Shown piece by piece: positions 32,366 to 43,051 of a DNA stretch of 64,000 nt. The stretch comes from an uncultured Burkholderiales bacterium (GTDB lineage: Bacteria; Pseudomonadota; Gammaproteobacteria; Burkholderiales; Burkholderiaceae_C). A model generated the notes under the pieces. It had not been told where the DNA came from and did no database searches. It saw only the letters and a list, made by a program, of their open reading frames with translations. Position 1 is the first letter of the stretch. Every line of letters starts with the position of its first letter. The stretch is from contig CADEDE010000002.1 in the NCBI GenBank assembly GCA_902825995.1, forward strand, positions 22,538 through 86,537. The letters are read 5' to 3'. Position numbers and translations under genes: made by a program.

Positions 32366-32440
32366 GGCTGCATCCGGACACGGGCCACCTTTGCCGCCGC
32401 TTAAACTCCGGCCCGTTGTCTGCCTGAGGAGATTCGCCGC

Positions 32441-33151
32441 ATGCCGGCCTATAAACGCATCCTGCTCAAACTCTCCGGCGAAGCCCTGATGGGCGACGAT
32501 GCCTACGGCATCAACCGCGCCACCATCGTGCGCATGGTGCGCGAGGTGCAGGAGATCACCGAGCTGGGCGTCGAGGTCGCGGTGGTGATCGGCGGCGGCA
32601 ATATCTTTCGCGGGGTGGCCGGCGGCTCGGTCGGGATGGACCGGGCCACCGCCGACTACATGGGCATGCTGGCCACGGTGATGAATGCGCTGGCCCTGGC
32701 CGATACCATGCGCCAGGAAGGTATGACCGCGCGGGTGATGTCGGCCATCGGCATCGAGCAGGTGGTCGAGCCCTATGTGCGGCCCAAGGCCCTGCAATAC
32801 CTCGAAGAAGGCAAGGTGGTGGTCTTCGCCGCCGGCACTGGAAACCCCTTTTTCACCACCGATACCGCGGCCGCGTTGCGCGGTGCTGAAATCGGCGCCG
32901 AAATCGTGCTCAAGGCGACCAAGGTCGATGGCGTCTATTCCGCCGACCCGAACAAGGATCCCAAGGCGACGCGTTACGTCACCATCGGTTTCGACGAAGC
33001 CATTGCCAAAAACCTGCAGGTGATGGATGCGACCGCGTTTGCACTGTGCCGCGACCAGAAGTTGCCGATCAAGGTGTTTTCGATCAACCAGCCCGGCGCT
33101 TTGAAGCGCGTGGTGATGGGCAGCAACGAAGGTACGCTCGTACACGTCTAG
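32441..33151 (+). CDS. pyrH: UMP kinase
   Basis: A 236-residue bacterial uridylate kinase of the amino acid kinase family, phosphorylating UMP to [18 protein letters not shown] at the start, [13 protein letters not shown] (glycine-rich loop), [37 protein letters not shown] and [13 protein letters not shown] are its ordered motifs. GAGGAGA precedes the ATG at 32441. It is between tsf and frr, the usual order. Confidence 0.98.
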   Translation: MPAYKRILLKLSGEALMGDDAYGINRATIVRMVREVQEITELGVEVAVVIGGGNIFRGVAGGSVGMDRATADYMGMLATVMNALALADTMRQEGMTARVMSAIGIEQVVEPYVRPKALQYLEEGKVVVFAAGTGNPFFTTDTAAALRGAEIGAEIVLKATKVDGVYSADPNKDPKATRYVTIGFDEAIAKNLQVMDATAFALCRDQKLPIKVFSINQPGALKRVVMGSNEGTLVHV

Positions 33152-33169
33152 GATGAGGATGTCAAAGCC

Positions 33170-33730
33170 ATGACGATCGCCGACATCAAGAAAGCCGCCG
33201 AATCCAAGATGGGCAAGTCCATCGAGGCCTTCAAGAGCGAGCTGCAGAAAGTGCGCACCGGCCGTGCCCACCCGGGCCTGCTCGACCAGGTGCAGGTCGA
33301 TTACTACGGCTTGATGGTGCCGATCAGCCAGGTCGCCAACGTGACCCTGCTCGATGCGCGCACGATCAGCGTCCAGCCCTGGGAAAAGGGCCTGGGCGCG
33401 AAGATCGAGAAGGCCATCCGTGAGAGCGACCTCGGCCTCAATCCCGCGGCCCAGGGCGACCTGCTGCGCGTGCCGATGCCGGCTCTGACCGAAGAGCGCC
33501 GCAAGGATTTGACCAAGGTCGTGCGCCATGCCGGCGAGGACACCAAGGTTGCGGTGCGCAACCTGCGCCGGGATGCGAATGAGCACTTGAAGAAACTGCT
33601 CAAGGACAAGCTGGCGACCGAGGACGAGGAGCGTCGAGCGCAGGATGAGGTGCAAAAACTCACCGACCGCGTGATCGCCGAAATCGACCGCCTGATCCAC
33701 GCCAAAGAAGCTGAAATCCTGGCTGTATAG
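33170..33730 (+). CDS. frr: Ribosome recycling factor
   Basis: A 186-residue RRF that, with EF-G, splits post-termination ribosomes. The start [19 protein letters not shown] and [19 protein letters not shown] carry the tRNA-like domain [19 protein letters not shown] and [16 protein letters not shown] complete the long helices. It is full length and 18 bases after pyrH. Confidence 0.98.
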   Translation: MTIADIKKAAESKMGKSIEAFKSELQKVRTGRAHPGLLDQVQVDYYGLMVPISQVANVTLLDARTISVQPWEKGLGAKIEKAIRESDLGLNPAAQGDLLRVPMPALTEERRKDLTKVVRHAGEDTKVAVRNLRRDANEHLKKLLKDKLATEDEERRAQDEVQKLTDRVIAEIDRLIHAKEAEILAV

Positions 33731-33741
33731 CCGCTCACAGA

Positions 33742-34473
33742 GTGCAGCGAGACCTGGCCCTGCCACGCCATGTGGCGATCGTGATGGACGGCAATGGCCG
33801 CTGGGCCAAGAAGCGTTTCATGCCGCGCTTTTTCGGCCACAAGCAGGGTGTCGATGCGCTGGTGCGCACGGTACAGGCCTGCGCCGACCGCGGCATCGAA
33901 TACCTGACCGTCTTCGCCTTCTCGTCGGAAAACTGGAAACGCCCGAGCGACGAGGTCTCGGGCCTGATGGGCCTGGTGCTGGTGGCGGTGTCGAAGTACC
34001 TCACCAAGCTGGCCAAGGAAGGTGTGCGCATCCGCATCGTCGGTGACCGCAGCGCGGTGTCGGACAAGGTGCGCGAAGCCTGGGGCCAGGCCGAGCGCGC
34101 CACCGAACACAACCGGCGCATCACGCTCTCGGTGGCTTTCAACTACGGCGGGCGCTGGGATGTGGTGCAGGCCACACGCTGCGCGCTGGCCGACGGCGTG
34201 CAGCCCGAGCAACTCGACGAAGCCAGGCTCGGGCGCTACATGGCCATGAGCTACGCGCCCGACCCGGATTTGTTCATCCGCACCGGTGGCGAGGTGCGCA
34301 TCAGCAATTTCCTGCTCTGGCAGGTGGCCTATTCGGAGCTGTATTTCACCGCTTGCCTGTGGCCCGATTTCGGCGATGCCGAACTCGACGCTGCGCTGGC
34401 CGATTTTCGTGCCCGCGAGCGGCGTTTTGGTGGCGTGAAGCTCGAACCTGCGCCACAGGTCGTCAGCGCCTGA
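33742..34473 (+). CDS. uppS: Undecaprenyl diphosphate synthase (cis-prenyltransferase)
   Basis: A 243-residue enzyme that condenses farnesyl diphosphate with isopentenyl diphosphate to make the C55 carrier for cell wall synthesis. [16 protein letters not shown] contains the catalytic Asp. [11 protein letters not shown] and [19 protein letters not shown], with AYSELYF, are conserved. The start is GTG at 33742, 11 bases after frr. A dispersed repeat separates it from cdsA. Confidence 0.97.
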   Translation: MQRDLALPRHVAIVMDGNGRWAKKRFMPRFFGHKQGVDALVRTVQACADRGIEYLTVFAFSSENWKRPSDEVSGLMGLVLVAVSKYLTKLAKEGVRIRIVGDRSAVSDKVREAWGQAERATEHNRRITLSVAFNYGGRWDVVQATRCALADGVQPEQLDEARLGRYMAMSYAPDPDLFIRTGGEVRISNFLLWQVAYSELYFTACLWPDFGDAELDAALADFRARERRFGGVKLEPAPQVVSA

Positions 34474-34479
34474 AATGAC

Positions 34480-34546
34480 TGCCCCGAGCTCACTTCGCTC
34501 GCTTCCTCCGTGGGGAGCCCAGGCCGCTTGGGGCGGCCCTGCGCTG
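34480..34546 (-). repeat. Dispersed intergenic hairpin repeat, copy 2
   Basis: Fills most of the 90-base uppS-cdsA gap, inverted relative to the copy at 27438-27510. On the minus strand it reads GGGCCGCCCCAAG, then a divergent middle, then AGCGAGCGAAGTGAGC, both blocks identical to copy 1. GGCCGCTTGGGGCGGCC forms a short stem. It interrupts an otherwise tightly packed essential operon. Confidence 0.8.
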
Positions 34547-34563
34547 GCTTGAGGCGCATCTCG

Positions 34564-35403
34564 ATGTTGTTGCAGCGCGTGATTACCGCGGTGGTGCTGT
34601 TGGCGCTGCTGCTGCCGACTTTGTGGGTTTCGACCTCGTGGCCTTTTGCGCTGCTGACCTTGTTGTTGATCGCGGCCGCCGGCTGGGAATGGGCGAAGCT
34701 GAACGGCGTGGCCACGATTGCCGCCGTCGGCCCCGGCGTGTTGCTGGCGCTGGCCGGGCTGTGGGCGGTCCACACCGGCAGCGTGGCCAAAGTCCCGGCT
34801 GCGGTGTGGTGGGGCGCAACGGTGGCGTGGCTCGCGCTCGGCGCCTTGGCGCTGCGTGGTGGGCCGAGCGCATGGCTGCGCTGGCCGGCCGTGCTGCGCC
34901 TCGCGCTCGGGCTGCTGGCCTTGTGGGTGGCCTGGTTGGCGCTGGCCAAGGCGCGCATGGTGGGCGTGAATTTCCTGTTGTCGTCCCTGTGCCTGGTGTG
35001 GGTCGCCGACATCGGCGCCTATGCCGCCGGACGGGCCTGCGGTCGGCGCAAGCTGGCCCCGACGATCAGCCCTGGCAAGAGTTGGGAGGGCGTTGCGGGC
35101 GGCATGCTCAGTGTGCTGGTCTTGGCCGTGCTGTGGGTGTTGTGGATCGATCGTCGCTGGCCGGTCGATTCGGCAAGCCTTTACACCCAGTTCGTCGAAC
35201 ATTTGGGCTGGGCCGGCTTGTTGCTGCTGGCGCTGCTGCTGGCTGGCTTCAGCGTGCTCGGCGATCTGTTCGAGTCGCTCGTCAAACGTGCGGCAGGGAC
35301 GAAGGATTCGAGCCGCCTGCTGCCTGGCCACGGCGGTGTGCTCGACCGCATCGACGCGCTGTTGCCGGTGCTGCCGATCGCCATGGCGCTGGCCTCGTTA
35401 TGA
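34564..35403 (+). CDS. cdsA: Phosphatidate cytidylyltransferase
   Basis: A 279-residue multi-pass membrane enzyme making CDP-diacylglycerol from phosphatidate and CTP. About seven hydrophobic helices run from [16 protein letters not shown] to [45 protein letters not shown] (read in pieces) and [28 protein letters not shown] hold the CDS signature with its metal-binding aspartates. The ATG at 34564 gives the family's usual N-terminus. Its stop overlaps dxr by four bases (ATGA). Confidence 0.95.
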   Translation: MLLQRVITAVVLLALLLPTLWVSTSWPFALLTLLLIAAAGWEWAKLNGVATIAAVGPGVLLALAGLWAVHTGSVAKVPAAVWWGATVAWLALGALALRGGPSAWLRWPAVLRLALGLLALWVAWLALAKARMVGVNFLLSSLCLVWVADIGAYAAGRACGRRKLAPTISPGKSWEGVAGGMLSVLVLAVLWVLWIDRRWPVDSASLYTQFVEHLGWAGLLLLALLLAGFSVLGDLFESLVKRAAGTKDSSRLLPGHGGVLDRIDALLPVLPIAMALASL

Positions 35404-36593
35404 CGGTCGCTAAACAGCGCCTGGCGATCCTCGGCGCCACCGGCTCGGTCGGCCTCGGAACGCTCGACGTCGTGGCGCGCCACCCGGATCGCTTCGAGGT
35501 CTTTGCGCTGACGGCGCACGCGCGTGCGGCCGAGCTTGAAGCCTTGTGTCAACGCTGGAAACCACGCTATGCCGCACTCGGCGACGTTGCGGCGGCCAAA
35601 GCCTTGCAGCAACGCCTGCGCGCGAACGGCCTGGCCACCGAGGTTCTGGCCGGCGAGCCTGCGCTGTGCGAGTTGGCGGCGCACGAAGCGGTGACGACGG
35701 TGATGGCCGCCATCGTCGGCGCCGCCGGCCTGGCGCCGTGCCTGGCCGCCGCGCGCGCCGGCAAGCGCCTGCTGCTGGCCAACAAGGAAGCACTGGTGGT
35801 CGGCGGCGCGCTGTTCATGAACGCGGTGCGCACCGGTGGCGCCACGCTGTTGCCGATCGACAGCGAGCATTCGGCCATCTTCCAGTGCCTGCCCGAAGAC
35901 CGTAGCAGTTGGTCCGAGCGCATCGACCATATCGTTCTCACGGCTTCGGGCGGCCCTTTCCGCAGCCGCGATCCGGCCTCGCTGCACGACATCACGCCGG
36001 AGCAGGCCGTGGCGCACCCGAACTGGGTCATGGGCAGGAAGATCTCCGTTGACTCGGCGACGATGATGAACAAGGCGCTCGAAGTCATCGAAGCACGCTG
36101 GCTGTTCGACCTTGTGCCGGAGCAGGTGCGCGTGGTGATCCACCCGCAAAGCATCATCCACTCGATGGTCGTGTGCCGCGACCACTCGGTGCTGGCGCAA
36201 CTGGGCACGCCCGATATGCGCGTGCCGATCGCCTACGGCCTTGCGTTCCCCGAGCGGATTGCGTCGGGCGCGTCGCGGCTCGAATTCGAGACGCTCAAGG
36301 ATCTGAGCTTCGAGCCAGCCGACCGCCAGCGCTTCCCCGGCCTCTTTCTCGCGTGGGACGCACTGCGCGCGCCCGAAGGCAGCGCCGCGGTGCTCAACGC
36401 CGCCAACGAAGAAGCGGTGGCCGCGTTCCTGGCTGGAACCATTCGCTTTACCGACATTCACCGGGTCAATGCCGAGACCATCGCCGCCGTACTGCCCGAC
36501 TTGCCTGGCGACGCCGGCTTGAGTGACTTGCTGGCGCTCGACGCCCGCGCCCGCGCCCACGCGCAGACCCTCGTCAAGGAGTGCGCACGGTGA
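35400..36593 (+). CDS. dxr: 1-deoxy-D-xylulose 5-phosphate reductoisomerase
   Basis: A 397-residue NADPH enzyme making MEP in isoprenoid synthesis. The NADPH-binding [17 protein letters not shown] opens it. [27 protein letters not shown] (metal-binding Asp and Glu), LTASGGPFR and [22 protein letters not shown] are the catalytic motifs, and [10 protein letters not shown] lies near the end. Its ATG at 35400 overlaps the cdsA stop, and its own stop overlaps rseP (GTGA). Confidence 0.97.
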   Translation: MTVAKQRLAILGATGSVGLGTLDVVARHPDRFEVFALTAHARAAELEALCQRWKPRYAALGDVAAAKALQQRLRANGLATEVLAGEPALCELAAHEAVTTVMAAIVGAAGLAPCLAAARAGKRLLLANKEALVVGGALFMNAVRTGGATLLPIDSEHSAIFQCLPEDRSSWSERIDHIVLTASGGPFRSRDPASLHDITPEQAVAHPNWVMGRKISVDSATMMNKALEVIEARWLFDLVPEQVRVVIHPQSIIHSMVVCRDHSVLAQLGTPDMRVPIAYGLAFPERIASGASRLEFETLKDLSFEPADRQRFPGLFLAWDALRAPEGSAAVLNAANEEAVAAFLAGTIRFTDIHRVNAETIAAVLPDLPGDAGLSDLLALDARARAHAQTLVKECAR

Positions 36594-37960
36594 TCACGAC
36601 GGTGCTTGCGTTCCTGGTCACGCTGGGCGTGCTGATCGTGATCCATGAATGGGGTCATTACCAGGTTGCGCGCTGGTGCGGTGTGAAGGTGCTGCGCTTC
36701 TCGGTCGGCTTTGGCCGCGTTGTGTGGCGCCGCCAGGCCACGCCCGACAGCACCGAGTTCGTCGTCTCGGCATTGCCGCTCGGTGGCTACGTGAAGATGC
36801 TAGACGAGCGCGAAGGCAGCGTTCTGCCACAGCAACGCAATCAGGCATTCAATCGAAAATCGCTGCTGCAGCGCACGGCCATCGTCTCGGCCGGGCCGGT
36901 CGCCAACCTGCTGCTGGCGGTGCTGCTGTATGCGGTCGCACACTGGATCGGTGTCGATGAACCCAAGGCCGTGCTCAGCGCGCCGGCCGCTGGCAGCCTG
37001 GCCGAGCGTGCCGGCCTGCGCTCGGGCGATTGGGTGCGCGCCTGGTCGAGCGACACGGCGCAGTGGCACGACGTGCAGTCGCTCGCCGAGCTGCGCTGGC
37101 AGGTCACGCAGGCCGTGCTGCAAGGCGAACCGCTGTCGTTGACGGTCAGCGACGCGGCCGGCCACGGCAGCCGCCAGCTGACGCTCGAACTCAACCGCAT
37201 CGACAGCCAGGAGGTCGATGCCGGGCTGATGCAGCGCGTGGGCCTGGGTGCACCCTACAGCGAGGCGGTGCTGGGCGAGGTCAAGGCCGATGGTCCGGCA
37301 GACAAAGCCGGACTGAAAAGTGGCGATCGCGTGCTGCGCGTCGATGGCGCGCCGATCGGCGACGCGCAGCAATTGCGTGAACGCATCCGCCGACTGGCGG
37401 CCGATGGCACAGCTGCGCCGATGGTCTGGCAGGTCGAACGCGCCGGTGTTACGCGCGAGCTGCCGGTGAGCCCGCGCGTCTTCAGCGACGGCAACCAGCG
37501 CATCGGTCGCATCGACGCTTTCGTCGGCCGCACGCCCGAGATGGTCACGGTGCAGAAAGGTCCGCTCGACGGCCTGGTGCAGGGCGTGGCACGGACCGGG
37601 GAGGTCGCGCTGCTGACGCTCAGGATGCTCGGGCGCATGTTAATCGGCCAGGCGTCGCTGAAGAACCTTTCGGGGCCGCTGACGATCGCCGATTACGCCG
37701 GCCAATCGGTGCAACTCGGACTGGCCTACTACCTCGGCTTCCTGGCGCTGGTCAGCGTCAGCCTCGGCGTGCTCAACCTGCTGCCGCTGCCGCTGCTCGA
37801 TGGCGGACACCTCATGTATTATCTTTTCGAGGCTGTCACCGGCCGCCCGGTTTCCGACCTGTGGCTCAAGTGGCTCCAGCGCGGCGGCGCGCTGATCATG
37901 CTGCTGCTGATGTCCCTGGCCCTTTCCAACGACGTGGCCCGCCTGCTGGGTCTGCACTGA
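36590..37960 (+). CDS. rseP: Site-2 intramembrane zinc protease RseP
   Basis: A 456-residue intramembrane metalloprotease that cuts the anti-sigma factor RseA in the envelope stress response. HEWGH at about residue 20 is the HExxH zinc site; LDGGH near the C-terminus supplies the third ligand. Two PDZ domains lie between, the second visible as [26 protein letters not shown] at 36590 is chosen because AAGGAG at 36577 is well placed and the codon overlaps the dxr stop; GTG 36581 falls inside that site. It is immediately ahead of bamA, as usual. Confidence 0.96.
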   Translation: MITTVLAFLVTLGVLIVIHEWGHYQVARWCGVKVLRFSVGFGRVVWRRQATPDSTEFVVSALPLGGYVKMLDEREGSVLPQQRNQAFNRKSLLQRTAIVSAGPVANLLLAVLLYAVAHWIGVDEPKAVLSAPAAGSLAERAGLRSGDWVRAWSSDTAQWHDVQSLAELRWQVTQAVLQGEPLSLTVSDAAGHGSRQLTLELNRIDSQEVDAGLMQRVGLGAPYSEAVLGEVKADGPADKAGLKSGDRVLRVDGAPIGDAQQLRERIRRLAADGTAAPMVWQVERAGVTRELPVSPRVFSDGNQRIGRIDAFVGRTPEMVTVQKGPLDGLVQGVARTGEVALLTLRMLGRMLIGQASLKNLSGPLTIADYAGQSVQLGLAYYLGFLALVSVSLGVLNLLPLPLLDGGHLMYYLFEAVTGRPVSDLWLKWLQRGGALIMLLLMSLALSNDVARLLGLH

Positions 37961-37985
37961 CACGCCACAGCCTGCCCCACCCGCG

Positions 37986-40289
37986 ATGCATTTTTCCTCC
38001 ACCTCCCATCCGCTGCGATCGGTCGCTGCTGTCGTGCTCGCGATCGGCGCCATCGCTGGCGTGCCGGCGGCCCGCGCGGCCGAAGCTTTCGAGATCGCCG
38101 ATATCCGCATCGAGGGCCTGCAACGCACCGACCCGGGCACGGTGTTCGCGTCGCTGCCATTTCGCATCGGCGACACCTACAGCGACGACAAGGGCGCCGC
38201 GGCGCTGCGCGCGTTGTTTGCCACCGGCCTGTTCAAGGATGTGCGCATCGAAATCGACGGCCGTGTGCTGGTGCTGGTGGTCGAGGAGCGTGCGGTCATC
38301 GCTGCCGTCACCTTTGTCGGCCTGAAGGAGTTCGACAACGACACCCTGGCCAAGGCCCTGAAAGATTCGGGCATCGGCGAAGGCCTGCCCTTCGACCGCG
38401 CGCTGATCGACCGCGCCGAGCAGGAAATCAAGCGCCAGTACCTGACGCGCAGCCTGTACGGCGCCGAAGTGGTGACGACGATCACGCCGCTCGAGCGCAA
38501 CCGTGTCAACGTCAGCTTCACGATGACCGAGGGCGACGCGGCCAAGATCAAGGAAATCCGCATCGTCGGCAGCAAGGTATTTTCGGAGAGCACGCTGCTC
38601 GGTCTGCTGGAGCAAACCACCGGCGGCTGGTTGACCTGGTACACCAAGACCGATCGCTATTCGCGTAGCAAGTTGAACGCCGATCTGGAAACCATCCGCG
38701 CCTACTACACCAACCGCGGTTATCTCGAATTCGAGATCGAATCGACCCAGGTCACGATCTCGCCCGACAAGCAGGACATCAGCATCACGGTCACGGTGCG
38801 CGAGGGCCAGCTCTATACGGTGACGGCGGTCAAGCTCGAAGGCGATTTCCTCGGCAAGGAAGACGAATTCCGCCGCCTGGTGCGCATCAAGCCCGGCGAG
38901 CCGTATCGCAGCGAGGCGGTGGCGGCCACCACCAAACTCTTCGGCGACCTGTACGGCCTCTACGGTTATGCCTTCGCCAGAACCCAATCGCGCCCCGAGA
39001 TCGACCGCGCCAACGCCCAGGTGGTGGTGGTGCTGGCGGCCGAGCCACAGCGCCGCGTCTATGTACGCCGCATCAATGTGGCCGGCAACGACCGCACCCG
39101 CGACGAAGTCGTGCGCCGTGAATTCCGCCAGTTCGAGTCGGCCTGGTACGACGGCGGCAAGATCAAGCTCTCGCGCGACCGCGTCGATCGCCTGGGCTAC
39201 TTCAAGGACGTCGAGGTCGAGACCGAGGAGGTTCCGGGCACGGCAGACCAGGTCGATCTGACGATCAAGGTCACCGAAAAGCCGACCGGCAACCTGCTCA
39301 TCGGCGCCGGCTATTCGAGCAGCGACAAGCTCTCGTTCACGGCCTCGATCAAGCAGGAGAATGTCTTCGGCACCGGCAACTACCTCGGCATCGAGCTCAA
39401 TACGAGCAAATCCAACCGTACCCTGGTGCTCTCGACCGTCGATCCCTACTTCACCATCGACGGCATCTCGCGTGCGGTCGATTTGTTCTACCGCACCACC
39501 CAGCCGATCAACAGCCAGGGCGAGGAGTACGAGTTGGTGACACCGGGCGCGACGGTGCGCTTCGGGGTGCCGTTCTCCGAATTCGATACGGTGTTCTTCG
39601 GCCTCGGCTTTGAATCGACGCGGATTGCCGGCAACGTCACCAACAAGAGCTACCGCGACTACCGAAAGCTGTACGGCTCGTCGAGCACCGCCATCCCGCT
39701 GACCCTGGGCTGGGCCCGCGACGACCGCGACAGCGCGATCTCGCCCACCAGCGGCAAGTTCCAGCGCGTCAACCTCGAATGGTCGATCGCCGGCGACGTG
39801 CGCTATCTGCGCGCCAACCTGCAATACCAACACTACATTCCGATCACCAACCGCTTCACCTTCGGCCTGAACGGCGAGTTCGGCTGGGGCAAGGGCCTGG
39901 GCAACAAGCCCTACCCGATCTTCAAGAATTTCTTCGGCGGTGGCCTCGGTTCGGTGCGTGTCTTCGATCAAGGCTCTCTGGGCATCGTTGACGTGACCAA
40001 CAACTACATCGGCGGCAACCGCAAGCTCAATGTCAACGCCGAGTTCTATGTGCCCGTTCCTGGCGGGGGTAACGACAAATCGCTGCGCCTGTTCGGCTTC
40101 ATGGACGCCGGCAACGTGTGGGGCGAAAACGAAAAGGTCGATGCCCACAGCCTGCGTGCGTCAGCCGGCGTCGGCCTGTCGTGGATTTCGCCGGTGGGCC
40201 CATTGAAGCTGAGTTGGGGCACGCCTTTGCGCAGCCAGCCCACCGATAGAATCCAAAAGTTTCAATTCCAGATCGGGACGGCTTTCTGA
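37986..40289 (+). CDS. bamA: Outer membrane protein assembly factor BamA
   Basis: A 767-residue Omp85 protein, the core of the BAM complex. The signal peptide ends near PAARAAEAF. Five POTRA domains fill residues ~35-430, starting with IADIRIEGLQRTDPGTVFASLP. The C-terminal 16-strand barrel includes GWARDDRDSAISPTSG and ends in FQIGTAF, whose terminal Phe is the usual barrel signal. Its stop shares a base with the ompH start (TGATG). bamB and bamD are elsewhere in this window. Confidence 0.98.
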   Translation: MHFSSTSHPLRSVAAVVLAIGAIAGVPAARAAEAFEIADIRIEGLQRTDPGTVFASLPFRIGDTYSDDKGAAALRALFATGLFKDVRIEIDGRVLVLVVEERAVIAAVTFVGLKEFDNDTLAKALKDSGIGEGLPFDRALIDRAEQEIKRQYLTRSLYGAEVVTTITPLERNRVNVSFTMTEGDAAKIKEIRIVGSKVFSESTLLGLLEQTTGGWLTWYTKTDRYSRSKLNADLETIRAYYTNRGYLEFEIESTQVTISPDKQDISITVTVREGQLYTVTAVKLEGDFLGKEDEFRRLVRIKPGEPYRSEAVAATTKLFGDLYGLYGYAFARTQSRPEIDRANAQVVVVLAAEPQRRVYVRRINVAGNDRTRDEVVRREFRQFESAWYDGGKIKLSRDRVDRLGYFKDVEVETEEVPGTADQVDLTIKVTEKPTGNLLIGAGYSSSDKLSFTASIKQENVFGTGNYLGIELNTSKSNRTLVLSTVDPYFTIDGISRAVDLFYRTTQPINSQGEEYELVTPGATVRFGVPFSEFDTVFFGLGFESTRIAGNVTNKSYRDYRKLYGSSSTAIPLTLGWARDDRDSAISPTSGKFQRVNLEWSIAGDVRYLRANLQYQHYIPITNRFTFGLNGEFGWGKGLGNKPYPIFKNFFGGGLGSVRVFDQGSLGIVDVTNNYIGGNRKLNVNAEFYVPVPGGGNDKSLRLFGFMDAGNVWGENEKVDAHSLRASAGVGLSWISPVGPLKLSWGTPLRSQPTDRIQKFQFQIGTAF

Positions 40290-40792
40290 TGAATACGATG
40301 AAGACCTTTGCCGCCGCTGCGATGCTGGTAGCGGCAACCAGCGTCGCACAGGCGCAGGATCTGAAAATCGGTTACGTCAACAGCGAGCGCGTGCTGCGCG
40401 AAGCCAATCCAGCCAAGGCCGCGCAGGCCAAGCTCGAAGGCGAGTTCGGCAAGCGCGAGAAAGACCTCGCCGAGGTGGCCAACCGCTTGAAGGCCGCTGC
40501 CGACAAACTCGACAAGGACGGCCCCACCCTGTCCGAAGCTGAGCGCAGCCGTCGCCAGCGCGACCTGGTCGAACAAGACCGCGACTTTCAGCGCAAGCGC
40601 CGCGAATTCCAGGAAGACCTGAACCAGCGCAAGAACGAAGAACTGTCGGGCGTGGTCGAGCGCGCCAACAAGGTCATCAAGCAGATCTTCGACAGCGAAA
40701 AGTATGACCTGATCCTGCAGGACGCCGTGCACTGGAGCCCGCGTGTCGATATCACCAAGAAGGTGATCGATGCGCTCAATGCCGGCAAGTGA
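40289..40792 (+). CDS. ompH: OmpH/Skp-family periplasmic chaperone
   Basis: A 167-residue periplasmic chaperone that holds unfolded outer membrane proteins. A signal peptide (FAAAAMLVAATSVAQAQD) is followed by LKIGYVNSERVLREANPAK, a long charged coiled coil (residues ~45-130) that forms the tentacles, and YDLILQDAVHWSPRVDITKKVI at the end. Its position between bamA and lpxD is standard. Also called skp. Confidence 0.93.
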   Translation: MNTMKTFAAAAMLVAATSVAQAQDLKIGYVNSERVLREANPAKAAQAKLEGEFGKREKDLAEVANRLKAAADKLDKDGPTLSEAERSRRQRDLVEQDRDFQRKRREFQEDLNQRKNEELSGVVERANKVIKQIFDSEKYDLILQDAVHWSPRVDITKKVIDALNAGK

Positions 40793-40828
40793 ACCACGCG
40801 GTTTCCTCGATCGCCTGAGAGCGCAGCG

Positions 40829-41797
40829 ATGGGCGTGACCGTCGCCGACATCGTGGCCCGCCTCGGCGGCGAATGCGTCGGCGATGCCGGCTTGCCCATC
40901 GACCGCATTGCCACCCTCGAAGCTGCCACGCCGAGCTCGATCGGATTTCTCGCCAACCCGCGCTACCGCGGCCAGCTCGCGAGCACGCAGGCCGGCTGCG
41001 TCATTGTGGCACCGGCCTTCAAAGGCGAAGCCGCGGCGCGCGGCACGGCCATCGTCACGCCCGACCCGTACCTGTACTACGCGCGCCTGTCGCAGTGGTG
41101 GGTCGGGCGCATCCGCCCCGCGACCCCGCGCGGGGTTCACCCGAGCGCCGTGGTCGATGCCGGCGCGGTGCTTGCCGACAGCGCCAGTATCGGGCCCCTG
41201 GCCTGTATCGGCGCCGGCGCGAGCATCGGCGCCCACACCCGCATCGGCGCCCGCGTGGTGATCGCCGACGGCTGCCACGTCGGCGAGCGTTGCATCGTGC
41301 ATCCGGGGGCGGTGATCGGCGCCGACGGTTTTGGCTTCGCACCCGACAACGGGTACTGGGCAAAGATCGAACAACTCGGTGGCGTGCGCATCGGCAACGA
41401 TGTCGAGATCGGCGCCAATACCTGCATCGACCGCGGCGCACTCGGCGATACCGTCATCGAAGACGGCGTCAAGCTCGACAACCTGGTGCAGATCGGCCAC
41501 AACGTGCATGTCGGCGCGCACACCGCAATGGCCGGTTGCGTCGGCATTGCCGGCAGCGCGCGCATTGGCGCCCATTGCACGCTGGGCGGCAGCGCGAATG
41601 TGCTCGGCCATCTCGAGCTGGCCGACCACGTACACGTCTCGGCGGCGACCACCATAACGCGCTCGATTCTCGTGCCCGGCCGGTACAGCGGCCTGTTCCC
41701 GTTCGACGACAATGCCGCCTGGGAAAAGAACGCGGCCACCCTGCGCCAGCTGCACGCGCTGCGCGATCGCCTGCGTGCGCTGGAGAAAAAAACATGA
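40829..41797 (+). CDS. lpxD: UDP-3-O-(3-hydroxyacyl)glucosamine N-acyltransferase
   Basis: A 322-residue left-handed beta-helix acyltransferase, third committed step of lipid A synthesis. The N-terminal uridine-binding domain includes [17 protein letters not shown]. Hexapeptide repeats run from about residue 105 to 265, and [20 protein letters not shown] contains the catalytic His. A short C-terminal helix follows ([17 protein letters not shown]). Its stop overlaps fabZ by four bases. Confidence 0.97.
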   Translation: MGVTVADIVARLGGECVGDAGLPIDRIATLEAATPSSIGFLANPRYRGQLASTQAGCVIVAPAFKGEAAARGTAIVTPDPYLYYARLSQWWVGRIRPATPRGVHPSAVVDAGAVLADSASIGPLACIGAGASIGAHTRIGARVVIADGCHVGERCIVHPGAVIGADGFGFAPDNGYWAKIEQLGGVRIGNDVEIGANTCIDRGALGDTVIEDGVKLDNLVQIGHNVHVGAHTAMAGCVGIAGSARIGAHCTLGGSANVLGHLELADHVHVSAATTITRSILVPGRYSGLFPFDDNAAWEKNAATLRQLHALRDRLRALEKKT

Positions 41798-42246
41798 CCG
41801 TGCCCGTGCTCGATATCCACAAGATTCTCAAAAAGCTGCCGCACCGCTACCCGATCCTGCTCGTCGATCGCGTCTTGGAGATCGAAAGGGGCGTGCGCAT
41901 CAAGGCGCTGAAAAACGTCACCATTAACGAGCCCTTCTTCATGGGCCACTTTCCGGCCCGGCCGGTGATGCCGGGCGTGCTGATGCTCGAAGCGCTTGCC
42001 CAGACTGCCGCGCTGCTGTCGTTCGAGAGCCAGGGCACCGAGCCGGGCGACGATACGGTGGTCTATTTCGTCGGCATCGACGGTGCGCGATTCAAGCGGC
42101 CGGTCGAGCCCGGCGACCAATTGATCCTCGAAGCCACGATCGAGCGCGTCAAGGCCGGCATCCATAAGTACAAGACGCGGGCCAGCGTCGACGGCGAAAC
42201 CGCCGTCGAGGCCGAGCTGATGTGCACGATGCGCAAGATCAACTGA
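41794..42246 (+). CDS. fabZ: 3-hydroxyacyl-[acyl-carrier-protein] dehydratase FabZ
   Basis: A 150-residue hot-dog-fold dehydratase of fatty acid elongation. [15 protein letters not shown], then [26 protein letters not shown] with the catalytic His and Glu, and [15 protein letters not shown] are the family motifs. The ATG at 41794 overlaps the lpxD stop. FabZ competes with LpxA for 3-hydroxyacyl-ACP, so their linkage balances membrane and lipid A synthesis. Confidence 0.98.
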   Translation: MTVPVLDIHKILKKLPHRYPILLVDRVLEIERGVRIKALKNVTINEPFFMGHFPARPVMPGVLMLEALAQTAALLSFESQGTEPGDDTVVYFVGIDGARFKRPVEPGDQLILEATIERVKAGIHKYKTRASVDGETAVEAELMCTMRKIN

Positions 42247-42259
42247 GCTATCGAGAGGC

Positions 42260-43048
42260 ATGGCGGCGATCCACCCGACGGCCATCGTCGACCCGGGCGC
42301 CGAGCTGGCGGGCTCGGTCGCGGTCGGCCCCTATGCCGTGATCGGCGCCGGCGTCAAGGTCGGCGAAGGCACGAGCATCGGCGCGCATGCCGTGATCGAA
42401 GGGCCGACCACGATCGGGCGCGACAACCGCGTCTTCGCCCACGCCAGCCTCGGCGGTGCACCGCAGGATATGAAGTACCGCGGCGAGCCGACCGAGCTGG
42501 TGATCGGCGAGCGCAACACCATCCGCGAGTTCTGTACCTTCAACCGCGGCACGGCCCAGGGCGGCGGTGTCACGCGCATCGGCGACGACAACTGGATCAT
42601 GGCCTATGTGCATATTGCGCACGACGTGCAGTTGGGTCACCGCACGATCCTGGCCAACAACGCCACCCTGGCCGGCCATGTGCATATCGGCGATTGGGTC
42701 ATCGTCGGCGGCCTGACAGGCGTGCACCAGTTCTGCCGCATCGGCGCGCATGCGATGACGGGCTTCCAGAGCCATGTCGCGCAAGACGTGCCGCCGTACA
42801 TGATGGCGGTCGGTCATCCGCTGGCGGTGCGTGGCTTGAACATCGAAGGCCTGCGCCGGCGCGGTTTTTCGGCCGAACGCATCGCCCAGGTCAAGCAGAT
42901 GCACCGCCTGATCTACCGTGACGGGTTGACGCTGGAGCAGGCAACGCAGGCCATCGAGGCACTGCGCGATGGTGTGCCGCAAGGCGCTGCCGACGTGCAG
43001 GCGATGCTCGACTTCCTCGCGGCCTCGACCCGCGGCATAGCCCGATAA
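42260..43048 (+). CDS. lpxA: UDP-N-acetylglucosamine acyltransferase LpxA
   Basis: A 262-residue trimeric left-handed beta-helix enzyme, the first step of lipid A synthesis. [17 protein letters not shown] opens the hexapeptide repeats; [25 protein letters not shown] (catalytic His region) and [16 protein letters not shown] follow. [22 protein letters not shown] is the C-terminal helical domain. It follows fabZ by 13 bases and precedes lpxB by three. Confidence 0.98.
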   Translation: MAAIHPTAIVDPGAELAGSVAVGPYAVIGAGVKVGEGTSIGAHAVIEGPTTIGRDNRVFAHASLGGAPQDMKYRGEPTELVIGERNTIREFCTFNRGTAQGGGVTRIGDDNWIMAYVHIAHDVQLGHRTILANNATLAGHVHIGDWVIVGGLTGVHQFCRIGAHAMTGFQSHVAQDVPPYMMAVGHPLAVRGLNIEGLRRRGFSAERIAQVKQMHRLIYRDGLTLEQATQAIEALRDGVPQGAADVQAMLDFLAASTRGIAR

Positions 43049-43051
43049 CGT

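Noticed and set aside
31424..33766. A 780-residue minus-strand frame antisense to tsf, pyrH and frr
   Set aside because: It is a GC-rich shadow of three essential genes with the typical His/Arg/Gly-rich composition and no domain.
37896..40148. A 750-residue minus-strand frame antisense to bamA
   Set aside because: Shadow frame opposite a clear Omp85 protein; no recognisable motif.
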